DNA from: a bacterium
GTDB taxonomy: Bacteria > Cyanobacteriota > Vampirovibrionia > Gastranaerophilales > Gastranaerophilaceae
DNA: 43,320 nucleotides
NCBI GenBank assembly: GCA_017467605.1
Contig: JAFUSQ010000038.1
Location: 1-43,320, forward strand
Direction of reading: 5' to 3'
This document shows, piece after piece, positions 7,609-16,072 of the stretch. Position numbers and translations under genes: made by a program. How positions within the stretch are numbered: the first letter of the stretch is position 1; each line of letters opens with the position of its first letter. A model generated the notes under the pieces. The model saw nothing but the letters and a program-made list of their open reading frames with translations, was not told where the DNA came from and ran no database searches.

Positions 7609-9027
7609 ATGCGTAAAATCCTGACATCAATTTGTTTATGTTTTTTATTTTGCACAACCGCTATGGGAATGGAAGTCCCGCAAGGGGTAAAGAATTTTAT
7701 AAATGCTGAATTCCCTGAAACTAATTTCAGATTTGATGGTGCAATAATTTTACCCGATAATACCATGTATTTGCCGGTATTCCCTGCAAAAAGTGAAAAT
7801 CCGGAAGATGGTTTGGCAATAAAGTCAACTTATCCGAACAATATGACTCTTAAACAAAAACCGGATATGTTGATTTTGAATAATAATTTCGTTCTGTTAA
7901 AAGTCGTAAATATAAACGGTAAAAAAACGGTTATAAATCTTATGGATCCGCCTGATGAACTTCAATCAGGCCTGCTTCCGCAGGATATTTTACTACCTAA
8001 AGGTCTTGTTATTCCCGAAAGTTTAAAAGGCATTATTGGTGACATTGACGTTCAAATTGCTGAAGATACAGGTTTGAGAATAAATAATTCAAGGAATAAA
8101 GGTAAAAAGTTAACAATTCCTGTTGAGTCGTTGAACGGAAAAACTTTTTATGTTTCTTCCGGTGTAAATAAAAATATTCAGGTAATTCAAACTGATGCAA
8201 AAAATCCGGAATATTCTCTTGAACAAAATAACGTTATAAATGACATGAAGGCATATAATAACGAGTTTCTTTTGGTAACTTATTTTGACTCTACTACAAT
8301 GAATGTTATTTCTTTGATGGACGAAAAAGTTATAAAAGAGGTTAATTTTGAAATATGTCCTGAACAAATTATTATAGATAAAGAAAATAAAATAGCTTAC
8401 ATAACATCAGGTTCAAATTCCAGTATTTATGTTCTAAGTCTTGAAACTATGACTTTGAAAAAACAATTAAAAGTAAACGGAATGTGTGAAAAATTTACTC
8501 TTTCTCAAGACGGTACAAAAATGTTTTACGTTGACAGAAATACTAATAATATTTGGGCGATTGAACTTGATAATAATTATTTGTTGAAAAATATCGGAAG
8601 TTTTCCTAATGTTTCAAAAATTGCTTACGAAAACGGTAAAATTTATGTAATAAGCCGAACAAAAAACAGAGTTGCAATTGTTGATTATGAAACTTTAGGC
8701 TTCTTGTCAGAACTTGAGGTTTGTGAAAAACCTGTGGATTTGTACACTCATAATGGTGATTTATTTATTTTAGGTGCGCAGGAAAATTTGGTAGAAGTTC
8801 TTAATACTAAAGATGATGTCATTACAGATAAATTATTCTTAAATACAAATGCTTTTGCAACAAATATAACACCTATTGAAAACAGTAATTTAATAATGGT
8901 AACAAATGCTCTTTCAGGTCTATATTCCGTAATTGATACGGATTTGAAAGAAATTATTAAAACAAGTCCGATTGACGTGCCTGTAAGGACAATAGTTGTC
9001 ACAGACAGGGTTAAGACAATTAAGTAA
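7609..9027 (+). CDS. Secreted beta-propeller (YncE/YVTN-like) protein
   Basis: A 472-residue protein with a cleavable signal peptide (MRKILTSICLCFLFCTTAMG, basic start then hydrophobic core), so it is exported. The middle and C-terminal parts contain repeated blades of the YVTN/YncE type: IAYITSGSNSSIYVLSLET, MFYVDRNTNNIWAIELD, IYVISRTKNRVAIVDYET and LFILGAQENLVEVLNT. The N-terminal 170 residues do not resemble a propeller. The gene begins directly after the dnaJ stop. Its ligand is unknown, and the assignment rests on blade pattern only. Confidence 0.7.
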   Translation: MRKILTSICLCFLFCTTAMGMEVPQGVKNFINAEFPETNFRFDGAIILPDNTMYLPVFPAKSENPEDGLAIKSTYPNNMTLKQKPDMLILNNNFVLLKVVNINGKKTVINLMDPPDELQSGLLPQDILLPKGLVIPESLKGIIGDIDVQIAEDTGLRINNSRNKGKKLTIPVESLNGKTFYVSSGVNKNIQVIQTDAKNPEYSLEQNNVINDMKAYNNEFLLVTYFDSTTMNVISLMDEKVIKEVNFEICPEQIIIDKENKIAYITSGSNSSIYVLSLETMTLKKQLKVNGMCEKFTLSQDGTKMFYVDRNTNNIWAIELDNNYLLKNIGSFPNVSKIAYENGKIYVISRTKNRVAIVDYETLGFLSELEVCEKPVDLYTHNGDLFILGAQENLVEVLNTKDDVITDKLFLNTNAFATNITPIENSNLIMVTNALSGLYSVIDTDLKEIIKTSPIDVPVRTIVVTDRVKTIK

Positions 9028-9039
9028 CGGTATAAAATT

Positions 9040-9612
9040 ATGATAGAAAGTTTTGATATCACTACCCAAGAAATATTAAAAGAATTGGAAAAAACTCAAA
9101 AAGAGTTTTGGAATATTTCAAGAACGACTGCTGAATTTTTATATAATCTTCTTATTGATTCTAAATCCAAAAGTGTTATTGAAGTTGGTACATCTAACGG
9201 CTATTCAGGGATTTGGCTTGGTAAAGCTATGAAAAAAAACGGCGGGAAACTTACAACTATTGAGTTTTATGATAAACGTCTTGATATCGCAAAGGAAAAT
9301 TTCAAAAAATGCGGAGTTGCCGATGTCATTGATACCAGAAAAGGTGATGCAGCGACAATTTTAGAGTATTTACCGGAAGATTTTGAAGTAGATTTTGCAT
9401 TTGTTGATGCAAATAAGCGTCAATATGTGGATTTTTTCAAATTTATTGATCCGCATTTAAAAGTTGGCGGATATATTGCTTGCGATAACGTAATTTCGCA
9501 CGCATCTAAGGTTCAAACGTTTTTGGAGGCAATTGATAAAAATCCGAATTATGAAAACGTGGTCCTTCCGCTTCCTGCGGGATTGTCGCTTGCAAAGAAG
9601 TTAAGGGGGTAA
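9040..9612 (+). CDS. SAM-dependent O-methyltransferase, family 3 type
   Basis: A 190-residue class I methyltransferase of the caffeoyl-CoA/catechol O-methyltransferase-like group. Motif I is VIEVGTSNGYSGIWL (SAM-binding glycine loop), followed by the acidic residue in LTTIEFYDKRLDIAKENF. The metal-site Asp is in DFAFVDANKRQYVDFF, and GGYIACDNVI follows. The substrate cannot be told from sequence. It starts 12 bp after the propeller gene and is probably part of the same transcript. Confidence 0.85.
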   Translation: MIESFDITTQEILKELEKTQKEFWNISRTTAEFLYNLLIDSKSKSVIEVGTSNGYSGIWLGKAMKKNGGKLTTIEFYDKRLDIAKENFKKCGVADVIDTRKGDAATILEYLPEDFEVDFAFVDANKRQYVDFFKFIDPHLKVGGYIACDNVISHASKVQTFLEAIDKNPNYENVVLPLPAGLSLAKKLRG

Positions 9613-9656
9613 ATATAATGTCACTCTTTACTTTGCAAAGTAAACTATAAAAAACT

Positions 9657-9786
9657 GACATAAAAGATGTCACCCTGAACTTGTTTCAGGGTCTCTAAAT
9701 AAAAGATTCTGAATCATCTAACGGCTACGCCGACGGATACAGGCTCACACAAAAATTTTTAGATGCTGAATCAAGTTCAGCATGAC
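9657..9786. repeat. Dispersed palindromic repeat (CCCTGAA/TTCAGGG and GCTGAA/TTCAGC)
   Basis: The gap after the methyltransferase is filled by two hairpins. CACCCTGAA pairs with TTCAGGGT (9671-9692) and ATGCTGAA pairs with TTCAGCAT (9763-9783). They flank a 70-bp segment with TAACGGCTACGCCGACGG. The whole unit recurs at 11587-11760 with an extra internal module; parts recur near 13330, 25661, 28851, 39795 and 43233. Confidence 0.85.
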
Positions 9787-9814
9787 AAAATTATATAAAA
9801 TAGGAGAAAAAATT

Positions 9815-10129
9815 ATGAGTGAAGATTGTATTTTTTGTAAAATTATAAGAGGAGATTTCGGAACGGAATTTGTTTACGAAAGTGAAAACACCGTAGTATT
9901 CAATGATATTAATCCTAAAGCACCAATTCATATGCTTGTGTGTCCGAAAATCCATGTAGCTTCATTGAATGAATTGGAAGATAAGAATTTAATGGCAGAA
10001 TTGTTGCAAACAGTGAAAGATGTAACTAAAAAAATCGGTTTAAAATCCTATAAAACACTTATAAATACCGGAAAAGAAGCAGGGCAGGAAGTTTTTCACC
10101 TTCATATACATATTCTTGGAGAAAAATAA
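9815..10129 (+). CDS. HIT family hydrolase (PKCI/HinT-like)
   Basis: A 104-residue histidine triad protein, a nucleoside phosphoramidase/hydrolase family acting on purine nucleotide substrates. It begins with CIFCKIIRGD (zinc-type Cys pair typical of HinT) and ends with the triad HLHIHIL. The usual tail after the triad is shortened to GEK, so the last residues of the family are missing. The ATG at 9815 has AGGAG 9 nt upstream; an earlier in-frame ATG at 9782 lies within a repeat and was rejected. Its stop abuts the convergent XRE gene with no gap. Confidence 0.9.
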   Translation: MSEDCIFCKIIRGDFGTEFVYESENTVVFNDINPKAPIHMLVCPKIHVASLNELEDKNLMAELLQTVKDVTKKIGLKSYKTLINTGKEAGQEVFHLHIHILGEK

Positions 10130-10360
10130 TCAATCGAATTTAATACTGGAGTCAACGAGTTCCGAAATACTTATATCAAGTACTTTTGAGAGGTTTCGCA
10201 AATACAAAATAGTTGGATTTGTGAGACCTCTTTCTACTTTGCTGTAATAACTTTTGTCAATAAATAATTTGTCTGCAATATCGTCTTGTGACAAATTTCT
10301 GAGTTTTCTCAGAATTTTTATTTTAAACCCCAGTCTTTTAAGATATTCTTTATCTTCCAT
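10130..10360 (-). CDS. XRE-family regulator of pilin pair 1
   Basis: A 76-residue Cro/C1-type HTH protein: LSQDDIADKLFIDKSYYSKV is the HTH, followed by ERGLTNPTILYLRNLSKVL. The ATG at 10360 (MEDKEYLK) is preferred over an ATG at 10429. It aligns with the start of the paralogue at 37894 (MNKEYLQK), has TACAAT exactly 6 nt upstream (10367-10372) and TTGTGA 16 bp further, and the longer version would place operator-like palindromes inside the coding region. It is divergent from the prepilin at 10491 and probably represses it and itself; that is inference from layout. Confidence 0.8.
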   Translation of the reverse strand: MEDKEYLKRLGFKIKILRKLRNLSQDDIADKLFIDKSYYSKVERGLTNPTILYLRNLSKVLDISISELVDSSIKFD

Positions 10361-10366
10361 TCCAAA

Positions 10367-10470
10367 ATTGTAGCTCTTGACAATATCCTCACAATAGTTT
10401 ATAGTAATTAATAAATGGTTTATAAACAAATTAATAGTTTTATAAAGTTATTATTTTGTTTATAAACAAA
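10367..10470. promoter_or_regulatory. Divergent promoter region with phased operator-like sites
   Basis: The regulator promoter is TTGTGA (10389-10394)/TACAAT (10367-10372) on the minus strand. A perfect 16-bp palindrome TTTGTTTATAAACAAA lies at 10455-10470 near the pilin promoter, and GTTTATAAAC recurs at 10418-10427. TATAAA cores start at 10421, 10441 and 10461, exactly 20 bp apart, with a weaker GTTTATAG at 10397. Such phasing suggests cooperative repressor binding across both promoters. Confidence 0.65.
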
Positions 10471-10490
10471 TAAAAATGGAGGTATAAAAT

Positions 10491-11267
10491 ATGATGAAAA
10501 AGTTTGAATTTACAAAACAAAATTCCTCCCCAATGGGGGAGGTTAGGAGGGGAATTTCCCGTAGGGTAAAAACTGCATTTACCTTAGCCGAAGTCCTTAT
10601 TACTCTTGGTATTATCGGAGTAGTTGCAGCAATGACTATCCCGACATTGATTGCAAATACAAACGGACAAAGATACCGAAGTCAGTTTAAGAAAACTGTT
10701 TCTACTCTAAATCAAGCAGTAAGAATGGCTCAGGCACAGTATGATTTTAATTTTGCAGATCTTGATGACCCGTTTGCAGAAGGCATGGAGGACTGTGCAA
10801 AACAAAACCCTGAACAAGTTAAAACAATCTGTTCACTATTCAACGGAACACTAACAGGTGCAACTTATCTTGGAATTATTGGTGATAATGAGGAATTAAA
10901 TAAAGTCTATAAAGACAGACCTTTTTATGCTTCTAATGAAAATATTATTGCTTGGAGTCTTGCTGATGGAGCTTTATTTGCATTAAATACCGGAAAGTTA
11001 TCTTGGTATACTGGCACTAAAAAATTGGATGATAACTTTTATAACGAAACAATGATGGGATTTATAGATGTAAACGGTATATCTAAACCTAATAAGTGGT
11101 CGGATTGCTCAAATGATAATGATTTAGGTTTCGATGAGGGGGGTGTACAATCTCCTTGTGTAGTTAAAACTAAAGATATTCATGACATATTTTTAGTTTA
11201 TTTGTATGATACAAGCGTTATTCCTGCTTCCAGTTCAGCAGCATACGTTTTTAATACTGCAAAATAA
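10491..11267 (+). CDS. Prepilin-like protein of regulator-pilin pair 1
   Basis: A 258-residue type IV pilin/pseudopilin-like protein. The prepilin site is TA^FTLAEVLITLGIIG (Ala at -1, Glu at +5) followed by the hydrophobic helix VVAAMTIPTLIA, so the mature form is about 229 residues, membrane-anchored and with an extracytoplasmic C-domain. The 29-residue leader is unusual: it includes SSPMGEVRRGISRR, encoded by an intergenic-type repeat. The mature part (RSQFKKTVSTLNQAVRM, C-terminal AAYVFNTAK) is homologous to the protein at 24366-25478. GGAGG lies 9 nt before the ATG. It is divergent from the XRE gene at 10130-10360, and a strong hairpin follows. Whether it forms pili is unknown; no pilus assembly genes are nearby. 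Confidence 0.85.
   Translation: MMKKFEFTKQNSSPMGEVRRGISRRVKTAFTLAEVLITLGIIGVVAAMTIPTLIANTNGQRYRSQFKKTVSTLNQAVRMAQAQYDFNFADLDDPFAEGMEDCAKQNPEQVKTICSLFNGTLTGATYLGIIGDNEELNKVYKDRPFYASNENIIAWSLADGALFALNTGKLSWYTGTKKLDDNFYNETMMGFIDVNGISKPNKWSDCSNDNDLGFDEGGVQSPCVVKTKDIHDIFLVYLYDTSVIPASSSAAYVFNTAK
10521..10568. repeat. Dispersed repeat inside the prepilin leader region
   Basis: ATTCCTCCCC and GGGGAGGTTAGGA form a hairpin here. Both blocks recur between genes at 16233-16261 with a slightly different loop. The copy is in frame and lies a few codons before the prepilin cleavage site. Confidence 0.8.
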
Positions 11268-11274
11268 ATTGAAG

Positions 11275-11301
11275 GGCGGGGGGCAAATATTGCCCCCCGC
11301 C
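11275..11301 (+). terminator. Strong GC-rich hairpin after pilin 1
   Basis: GGCGGGGGGCAA (11275-11286) pairs perfectly with TTGCCCCCCGCC (11290-11301) around a 3-nt loop, 7 bp after the pilin stop. There is no clean T-tract, so it may end transcription weakly or stabilise the 3' end. Confidence 0.6.
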
Positions 11302-12003
11302 TCTTATGGCTGCCTTCAAAAAATGAAGTCGAATCAGGTCATGCAATCTGACTCGCAGCCTGTTCATATCCCGCCGCCTTGTTGCATGCCCTAAAATTTA
11401 GGGTGAAATTCGGTTCGGAGATACGAAATATGTTTTTTGTTGTAATTGTTTTGCAAGATATTTGGCAGATGTTGTAATTGTACCCCATCTAACCTCCCAC
11501 TTTTGGAAGGAACAAATTATATCATTAGTGTTATGATATAGTCTGTCATTGCGAGCCCGTCAGGGCGTGGCAATGCAGAAAAATAATTGTCACCCTGAAC
11601 TTGTTTCATGGTCTCAAAAACAGATTCTGAAACACCTAACGGCTTTGCCGACGGATACAGGCTCACACAAAAATTTTCAGATGCTGAATCACCGAGTAGG
11701 AACAGAAAATTACGTTTCGCAAGCTCAACTAATTTTCTAGTCAGTTCAGCATGACAAAATTTTTGGTTCGCTTTGTAAAGTTCAGAATGACAGAAAAGAC
11801 TGGATTGCTTCGTCGGACTTACGTCCTCCTCGCAATGACGAATTTTTGATATGTTTTGTTTATTTCTTACATTATCAGAATAATATTTTTTTTAGGGGTT
11901 TTCATTAGACTTTTTGCTAATTTTTTTTGTTCAATATTCTAACCCTTTTGGCTATAGTTTTTTATCTTTCTTAACCTGATAATTTCCTCAAAAGGAGAGT
12001 TAT
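11302..12003. repeat. Repeat-filled gap without genes
   Basis: No gene is supported in these 700 bp. From 11548 to 11850 several dispersed repeats are joined. A CATTGCGAG/GTGGCAATGCAG unit comes first (11548-11580). A longer copy of the 9657-9786 repeat follows (11587-11760) with an extra GAAAATTA/TAATTTTC hairpin module. Last is a 42-bp unit (11798-11839) that recurs inside two pilin genes. The part from 11302 to 11500 holds only short inverted repeats such as CCCTAAA/TTTAGGG. The gap ends with a ribosome site (AAAGGAGAG) for the next gene. Confidence 0.75.
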
Positions 12004-13020
12004 ATGGCATGTAAGATGTTATTTTTTGATTACAGAGAGTCAGAAGAAAAATTTTTTAATGAACATAAGTTTGACAGTTATGAGATTAAGTTTTTCAAGG
12101 ATAGTTTGAATGAGGTTACAATAGGTCAATTAACAGAAGAAGATTTGGAAACAGCTATGATGATAAGTGTGAATACATCTTCCAAAATTGACGATAATGT
12201 TGTTTCGCAGTTTAAAAATTTGCGTGTCATATCAACTCGTTCAACAAGTTATGACCATATAAATTTGAATTCTTGCATAAGGAAAAATATTGCCTTAATC
12301 AATGTGGATTCTTATGGTACGAATGCAGTTGCGCAGTTTACTCTGGGTATAATTTTGCAGCTAATAAGACAAATTTGTGTAGCTTGTCATTCAATAAACA
12401 ATCCTCTTGCCCCGAAAAGTTTTTGCGGAAGGGATTTGGATAATGTTAAAATCGGGGTGATAGGAACAGGGGTTGTCGGGTCAACTTTATGTAAATATTT
12501 GAACTGCTTAGGTGCTGATATTTTTGCTTATGATACAAAACCAAATAAGGAACTTGTAGATAAATATTGTGTTCAGTATATCAAATTTGAGGATATATTA
12601 AAGGTTTCGGATATTGTTGTTTTGTTAATTCCTTATACAGAGGATAATTATCATAAATTTTCTTATGATGAATTCAAGCAAATGAAGCATGGCTCTTATT
12701 TTATAAATATTACAAGGGGTGAATTTGTTGATAATGAAGCACTTTTAGAAATTGCTAAGACAGGTAAATTCAAAGGGATTGCACTTGATGCAGTTGCGTG
12801 TCCTAATTTAAGGGCTTTTGACGGGAATCCAAAAGATGTAACTTCTGATTTTTGTATAGATACTTACGAACCAATAAGAGAATTAGCTAAACTCCCAAAC
12901 GTAATTATCACACCGCGAATGGCTTATGATACTCAAGAATCTGTTGATTACAAATTAAAAAGGACATTTGAAGCTTTGGGTGATTTTCTGCAAGGCGGCA
13001 GAAGCAACAGAGTTTTTTAA
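12004..13020 (+). CDS. D-2-hydroxyacid dehydrogenase-like protein lacking catalytic His
   Basis: A 338-residue member of the D-isomer-specific 2-hydroxyacid dehydrogenase fold (LdhA-like length). The NAD-binding glycine motif is VIGTGVVGSTLCKYLN with acidic AYDTKP after it. The substrate-binding Arg is present in NITRGEFVDNEALLE. The usual catalytic His, expected in ITPH.A..T, is Arg here (NVIITPRMAYDT), and the usual Glu in the DVYE region appears as DAVACP. These two changes argue against ordinary dehydrogenase chemistry, or indicate a divergent function. AAAGGAG precedes the ATG. The gene stands alone between two repeat-filled gaps. Confidence 0.82.
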   Translation: MACKMLFFDYRESEEKFFNEHKFDSYEIKFFKDSLNEVTIGQLTEEDLETAMMISVNTSSKIDDNVVSQFKNLRVISTRSTSYDHINLNSCIRKNIALINVDSYGTNAVAQFTLGIILQLIRQICVACHSINNPLAPKSFCGRDLDNVKIGVIGTGVVGSTLCKYLNCLGADIFAYDTKPNKELVDKYCVQYIKFEDILKVSDIVVLLIPYTEDNYHKFSYDEFKQMKHGSYFINITRGEFVDNEALLEIAKTGKFKGIALDAVACPNLRAFDGNPKDVTSDFCIDTYEPIRELAKLPNVIITPRMAYDTQESVDYKLKRTFEALGDFLQGGRSNRVF

Positions 13021-13267
13021 GATATCATTTGTCCTTCATCACTTACCCTCTCCCATAGGGAGAGGGTTCAGACTTAGTAATAAAAATTTAACAATACTAT
13101 CAGGAGAACCTGTCGGAAACAAATTTTCTGTTTAACAAAATTTGTTTGATTTTTAGTAGACCGCTTTCTTGTGCCGACAAGAGTGCTCGCCGCACGGGGT
13201 ATTCTGCTGTCAATATTGGCGGAATTACACAAATAACCGTTTTTATAATATTTACCCCCTCGACCAT

Positions 13268-13422
13268 CACTTCGTTCGCTAATTATTTGTAACACTCGAC
13301 ATTAAAGTGGACAACTCGCTTAAATGTCACCCTGAACTTGTTTCAGGGTCTATTATTATATGAACGCTCAAACAAGTCCACTCTTGTTGTTATCTCGTGT
13401 AACAATAATTGCTCACTTCGTG
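13268..13422. repeat. Long imperfect palindrome with nested hairpin
   Basis: The 471-bp gap 13021-13491 has no gene. It begins with a GAGAGGG-type repeat (about 13045-13070). At 13268-13422 outer arms (AATTATT...AACA and AACAATAATT), middle arms (GTGGAC and GTCCAC) and an inner CACCCTGAA/TTCAGGGT hairpin form a roughly 150-bp cruciform-capable element. A related copy lies at 43186-43320. It has no coding capacity and may be a MITE-like unit. Confidence 0.7.
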
Positions 13423-13491
13423 GAGGTCGAACCAAATGACCTTTTTAATAAATATTAAATCACTTGATATGTACAGTAATAGTTAAAAATA

Positions 13492-14163
13492 TTATATTTT
13501 ACCCATAATTTGTGCGGAAATTGTTCCAAAAAGATAATCAATTCTTTTTACAAGATAAAAACCTTCTGCTTCAAATTCTTTTATTAATTCATTTGGCGTC
13601 GGAAAATCTTGGCGGGATTTTAATAAGTATTTATAGTGTTCAGAATTTTTACCTAAGAGTTTTGCAAAAAACGGCACTATTATTTCAAAAATTTTTCCAA
13701 AAACATTGTGATTTCCAAAATCAAGGTGAAGGAGTCTGCCATTTGTGTCTAAAACTCTGTAAATTTCTTGAATTGCTTTTTGCCTGTTTTGAATGTTTCT
13801 TAATCCAAATCCGATAGTTACAAAATCAAATTCTTTTTCGCTAAAAGGTAAATTTGTGCAATCTGCTTGGATAAAAACACCTAAAGGATTTTTTTGTTTT
13901 GCAAGTTTTAGCATTTGGGACGAAAAATCTAATCCTATAATTTTTGCTCTCGGGTAAAATTTTGAAATTATTTTAGTGAAATCCCCTGTTCCGCAGCACA
14001 AATCAAGTCCGATTGTTCTGGGTTTTATATCAAGTTTTCTTATAGCAAGAAATTTTATAACATAATGTGTACCAAGCGAGATAAAATTGTTCATTTTGTC
14101 ATAATAAATTGAAATTTCATCAAACATATTTTGAATTTTTTGCGGTGTTTTGTCACATGTCAT
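13492..14163 (-). CDS. menG: Demethylmenaquinone/ubiquinone methyltransferase (MenG/UbiE)
   Basis: A 223-residue class I SAM methyltransferase with the full UbiE/MenG signature: MFDEISIYYDKMNNFISLG at the start, LDLCCGTGDFTKII (SAM loop), GLDFSSQMLKLA, LPFSEKEFDFVTIGFGLRN and the YRVL..GRLLHLDFG segment. It would methylate the demethylated quinone in menaquinone synthesis. No other men or ubi genes are in the window, so the pathway context is unproven. AAGGA lies before the ATG. It diverges from the DUF4127 gene with a 48-bp gap containing the palindrome-like CTAAAATACATTTTAG. Confidence 0.88.
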   Translation of the reverse strand: MTCDKTPQKIQNMFDEISIYYDKMNNFISLGTHYVIKFLAIRKLDIKPRTIGLDLCCGTGDFTKIISKFYPRAKIIGLDFSSQMLKLAKQKNPLGVFIQADCTNLPFSEKEFDFVTIGFGLRNIQNRQKAIQEIYRVLDTNGRLLHLDFGNHNVFGKIFEIIVPFFAKLLGKNSEHYKYLLKSRQDFPTPNELIKEFEAEGFYLVKRIDYLFGTISAQIMGKI

Positions 14164-14211
14164 AATTGTAAATTCCTTTGCCTAAAATACATTTTAGCAT
14201 ACAATTGTATT

Positions 14212-15549
14212 ATGAGAATTGCATTTGTACCGATAGATAACAGACCGGTTTGTTATACAATGCCGAAAATTATTTCATCTATCGATGGGGATATTGAATT
14301 TTTTATTCCAAATCGTGAATTTTTGGGAGATTTAAGAAAATCTGCCGATATTGAAAATTTGTTTGAATGGCTAAAGAATTTACCTCAAGTTGATGCAATT
14401 ATTTTATCGCTTGATACTTTGGCTTATGGGGGGTTAATTCCTTCAAGAAGGTGCCCTGAAACTTTTGATGAAATTCAACAAAGGATAATGAATTTAAAAG
14501 AAATTTTATTGTCTAAAAATTGTAAAATATATGCTTTTTCAAGTATTATGCGGATTTCTAATAACAATTATAATGATGAAGAAAAAGAATATTGGACGGA
14601 TTGGGGAAAGAAAATTTTTGAGTATTCTTTTAATACCCATAAGTTTGGAAAACCTTTTAAAAATAATATTCCAAAGGATATTTTATCAGATTATTTAAAT
14701 ACGAGAAATAGAAATTTTGAAATAAACAAAATCTATCTTGAATGGCAGAAAGAAGGCTTGTTTGATAAATTAATTTTTTCCAAAGATGATTGCGCACAAT
14801 ATGGTTTAAATGTTCAAGAAGCAGAAATTTTAGAACAAATGGGTGGTTTTACAAAAACCGGAGCAGATGAAATACCTTTAAGTCTTTTGGCAAGGGCAAT
14901 TAATGGAAATATAAAAATTTGTCCGATTTTTACAGAGCCAAATTGTAAAAATTTAATTTCTAACTATGAAGATGTATCAATTGAAAAATCTGTTTTAGGC
15001 CAAATTGAACTTGCCGGTTGCTCTGTTTCAGATTTTGATAGTGCGGATATTATATTGATAGTTAATAATTTTGTTGATCATCAAGGCGAAATTGTTATGA
15101 AAATTGATACAAAATCTTATAACAAACAATTAGTTTTACCTGAAAAACCTTATATGATTGCTGATGTGAGATTTGCAAACGGGTCGGATAACGATTTTGT
15201 TGATGCTTTATTTAAAAACAAATTATCTGACAAAAATTTTTATGGTTATTCTGCTTGGAACACTTCAGCTAATTCTTTGGGCAGTTTGATTTGTGCTTCA
15301 AAGGTTAAATTCCTTGGAAAACATTATAGAGAGGATAATTTTAAAAAACTTCAAGTTACTCGATTTTTAGATGATTGGGCATATCAGGCAAATGTACGCC
15401 AAACTCTTGCAAATCCTGATACGGACGTATTGACACTAAAAATGAAGCCTTATGAAAAAAAAGTAAAAGAAATTTTGAATGTGGATTTTGGGGTTAAATA
15501 TTCTTACCCCTGGAAAAGATTGTTTGAGGTAGAAATTGAATTTAATTGA
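14212..15549 (+). CDS. DUF4127 family protein
   Basis: A 445-residue protein recognisable as DUF4127 from its opening MRIAFVPIDNRPVCY and from LSLDTLAYGGLIPSRR (about 85-100). Its biochemical function is unknown. The ATG at 14212 is chosen because the family begins there and because TACAAT (14200-14205) lies exactly 6 nt upstream, implying a leaderless message. Its 3' end overlaps the TTG start of the mntP-like gene by 14 bp, so the two are very likely translated from one mRNA. No signal peptide or membrane segment is seen. Confidence 0.85.
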   Translation: MRIAFVPIDNRPVCYTMPKIISSIDGDIEFFIPNREFLGDLRKSADIENLFEWLKNLPQVDAIILSLDTLAYGGLIPSRRCPETFDEIQQRIMNLKEILLSKNCKIYAFSSIMRISNNNYNDEEKEYWTDWGKKIFEYSFNTHKFGKPFKNNIPKDILSDYLNTRNRNFEINKIYLEWQKEGLFDKLIFSKDDCAQYGLNVQEAEILEQMGGFTKTGADEIPLSLLARAINGNIKICPIFTEPNCKNLISNYEDVSIEKSVLGQIELAGCSVSDFDSADIILIVNNFVDHQGEIVMKIDTKSYNKQLVLPEKPYMIADVRFANGSDNDFVDALFKNKLSDKNFYGYSAWNTSANSLGSLICASKVKFLGKHYREDNFKKLQVTRFLDDWAYQANVRQTLANPDTDVLTLKMKPYEKKVKEILNVDFGVKYSYPWKRLFEVEIEFN

Positions 15550-16072
15550 TATATTGTTGTTATCTGTAGCTTTGGGAATTGATTGTCTGGTGGTTTCTTT
15601 TTCTCAAGGTTTAATATTTAAATCAAAAAGAACGGTAAATTCATTACGTCTTGCCTTTGTAATGGGCTTATTTCAGGGTTTAATGCCCATAATCGGTTAT
15701 GTAGGTACTAACTCGTTATATAAATACATTGTGCCTTATAGCAAATGGATAGTTTTTGGAATATTTTTTATTTTGGGTTTGAAATTTATATTTGAAGCTT
15801 TCCGAATAAAGCAGGAAGAAATTCAATGTATTGATTTCAAATGCCTGATTGGATATGGAATTGCAACAAGTATTGATGCTTTAGTTTCCGGTGCGACTTT
15901 AAGACTTACCCATACTAATCTTTTAATTGCGGCTATATTGATAGGTGTGGTATCTTTTATAATGTCTCTTACAGGATTTTGGGGCGGAAATTTTTTCAAA
16001 AAACTTCCTTCAAAGTATCTTGAACTGGCAGGCGGTTTAATACTTGTAATTCTTGCTATAAAGAGTTTGTAA
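15536..16072 (+). CDS. mntP: Manganese efflux pump MntP family protein
   Basis: A 178-residue inner-membrane protein with six predicted hydrophobic segments, as in the MntP family of Mn(II) exporters. Family motifs are ALGIDCLVVSFSQG in helix 1 and GLFQGLMPIIGYVG in helix 2, with a matching ATSIDALVSGATL in the second half (the internal repeat). It starts with TTG at 15536, supported by GAGGT 5 nt upstream. It overlaps the end of the DUF4127 gene. No Mn riboswitch is visible, as it is internal to the operon. Confidence 0.88.
   Translation: MNLIDILLLSVALGIDCLVVSFSQGLIFKSKRTVNSLRLAFVMGLFQGLMPIIGYVGTNSLYKYIVPYSKWIVFGIFFILGLKFIFEAFRIKQEEIQCIDFKCLIGYGIATSIDALVSGATLRLTHTNLLIAAILIGVVSFIMSLTGFWGGNFFKKLPSKYLELAGGLILVILAIKSL

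Noticed and set aside
10361-10429. Longer N-terminus for the pair 1 regulator (start 10429); likewise 37945 for pair 4
   Set aside because: The extensions do not resemble each other, lack ribosome sites, contain operator-like sequence, and the shorter starts align and have a -10 box 6 nt upstream.
11302-11420. Possible tRNA or riboswitch after pilin 1
   Set aside because: There is a GGTTCG-like triplet and several short stems, but no cloverleaf, no acceptor pairing and no downstream gene nearby.
11549-11740. Short open frames inside dispersed repeats (also near 24600 and 29000)
   Set aside because: They are translations of palindromic repeats with no start signals. Only frames that join a pilin domain are kept.
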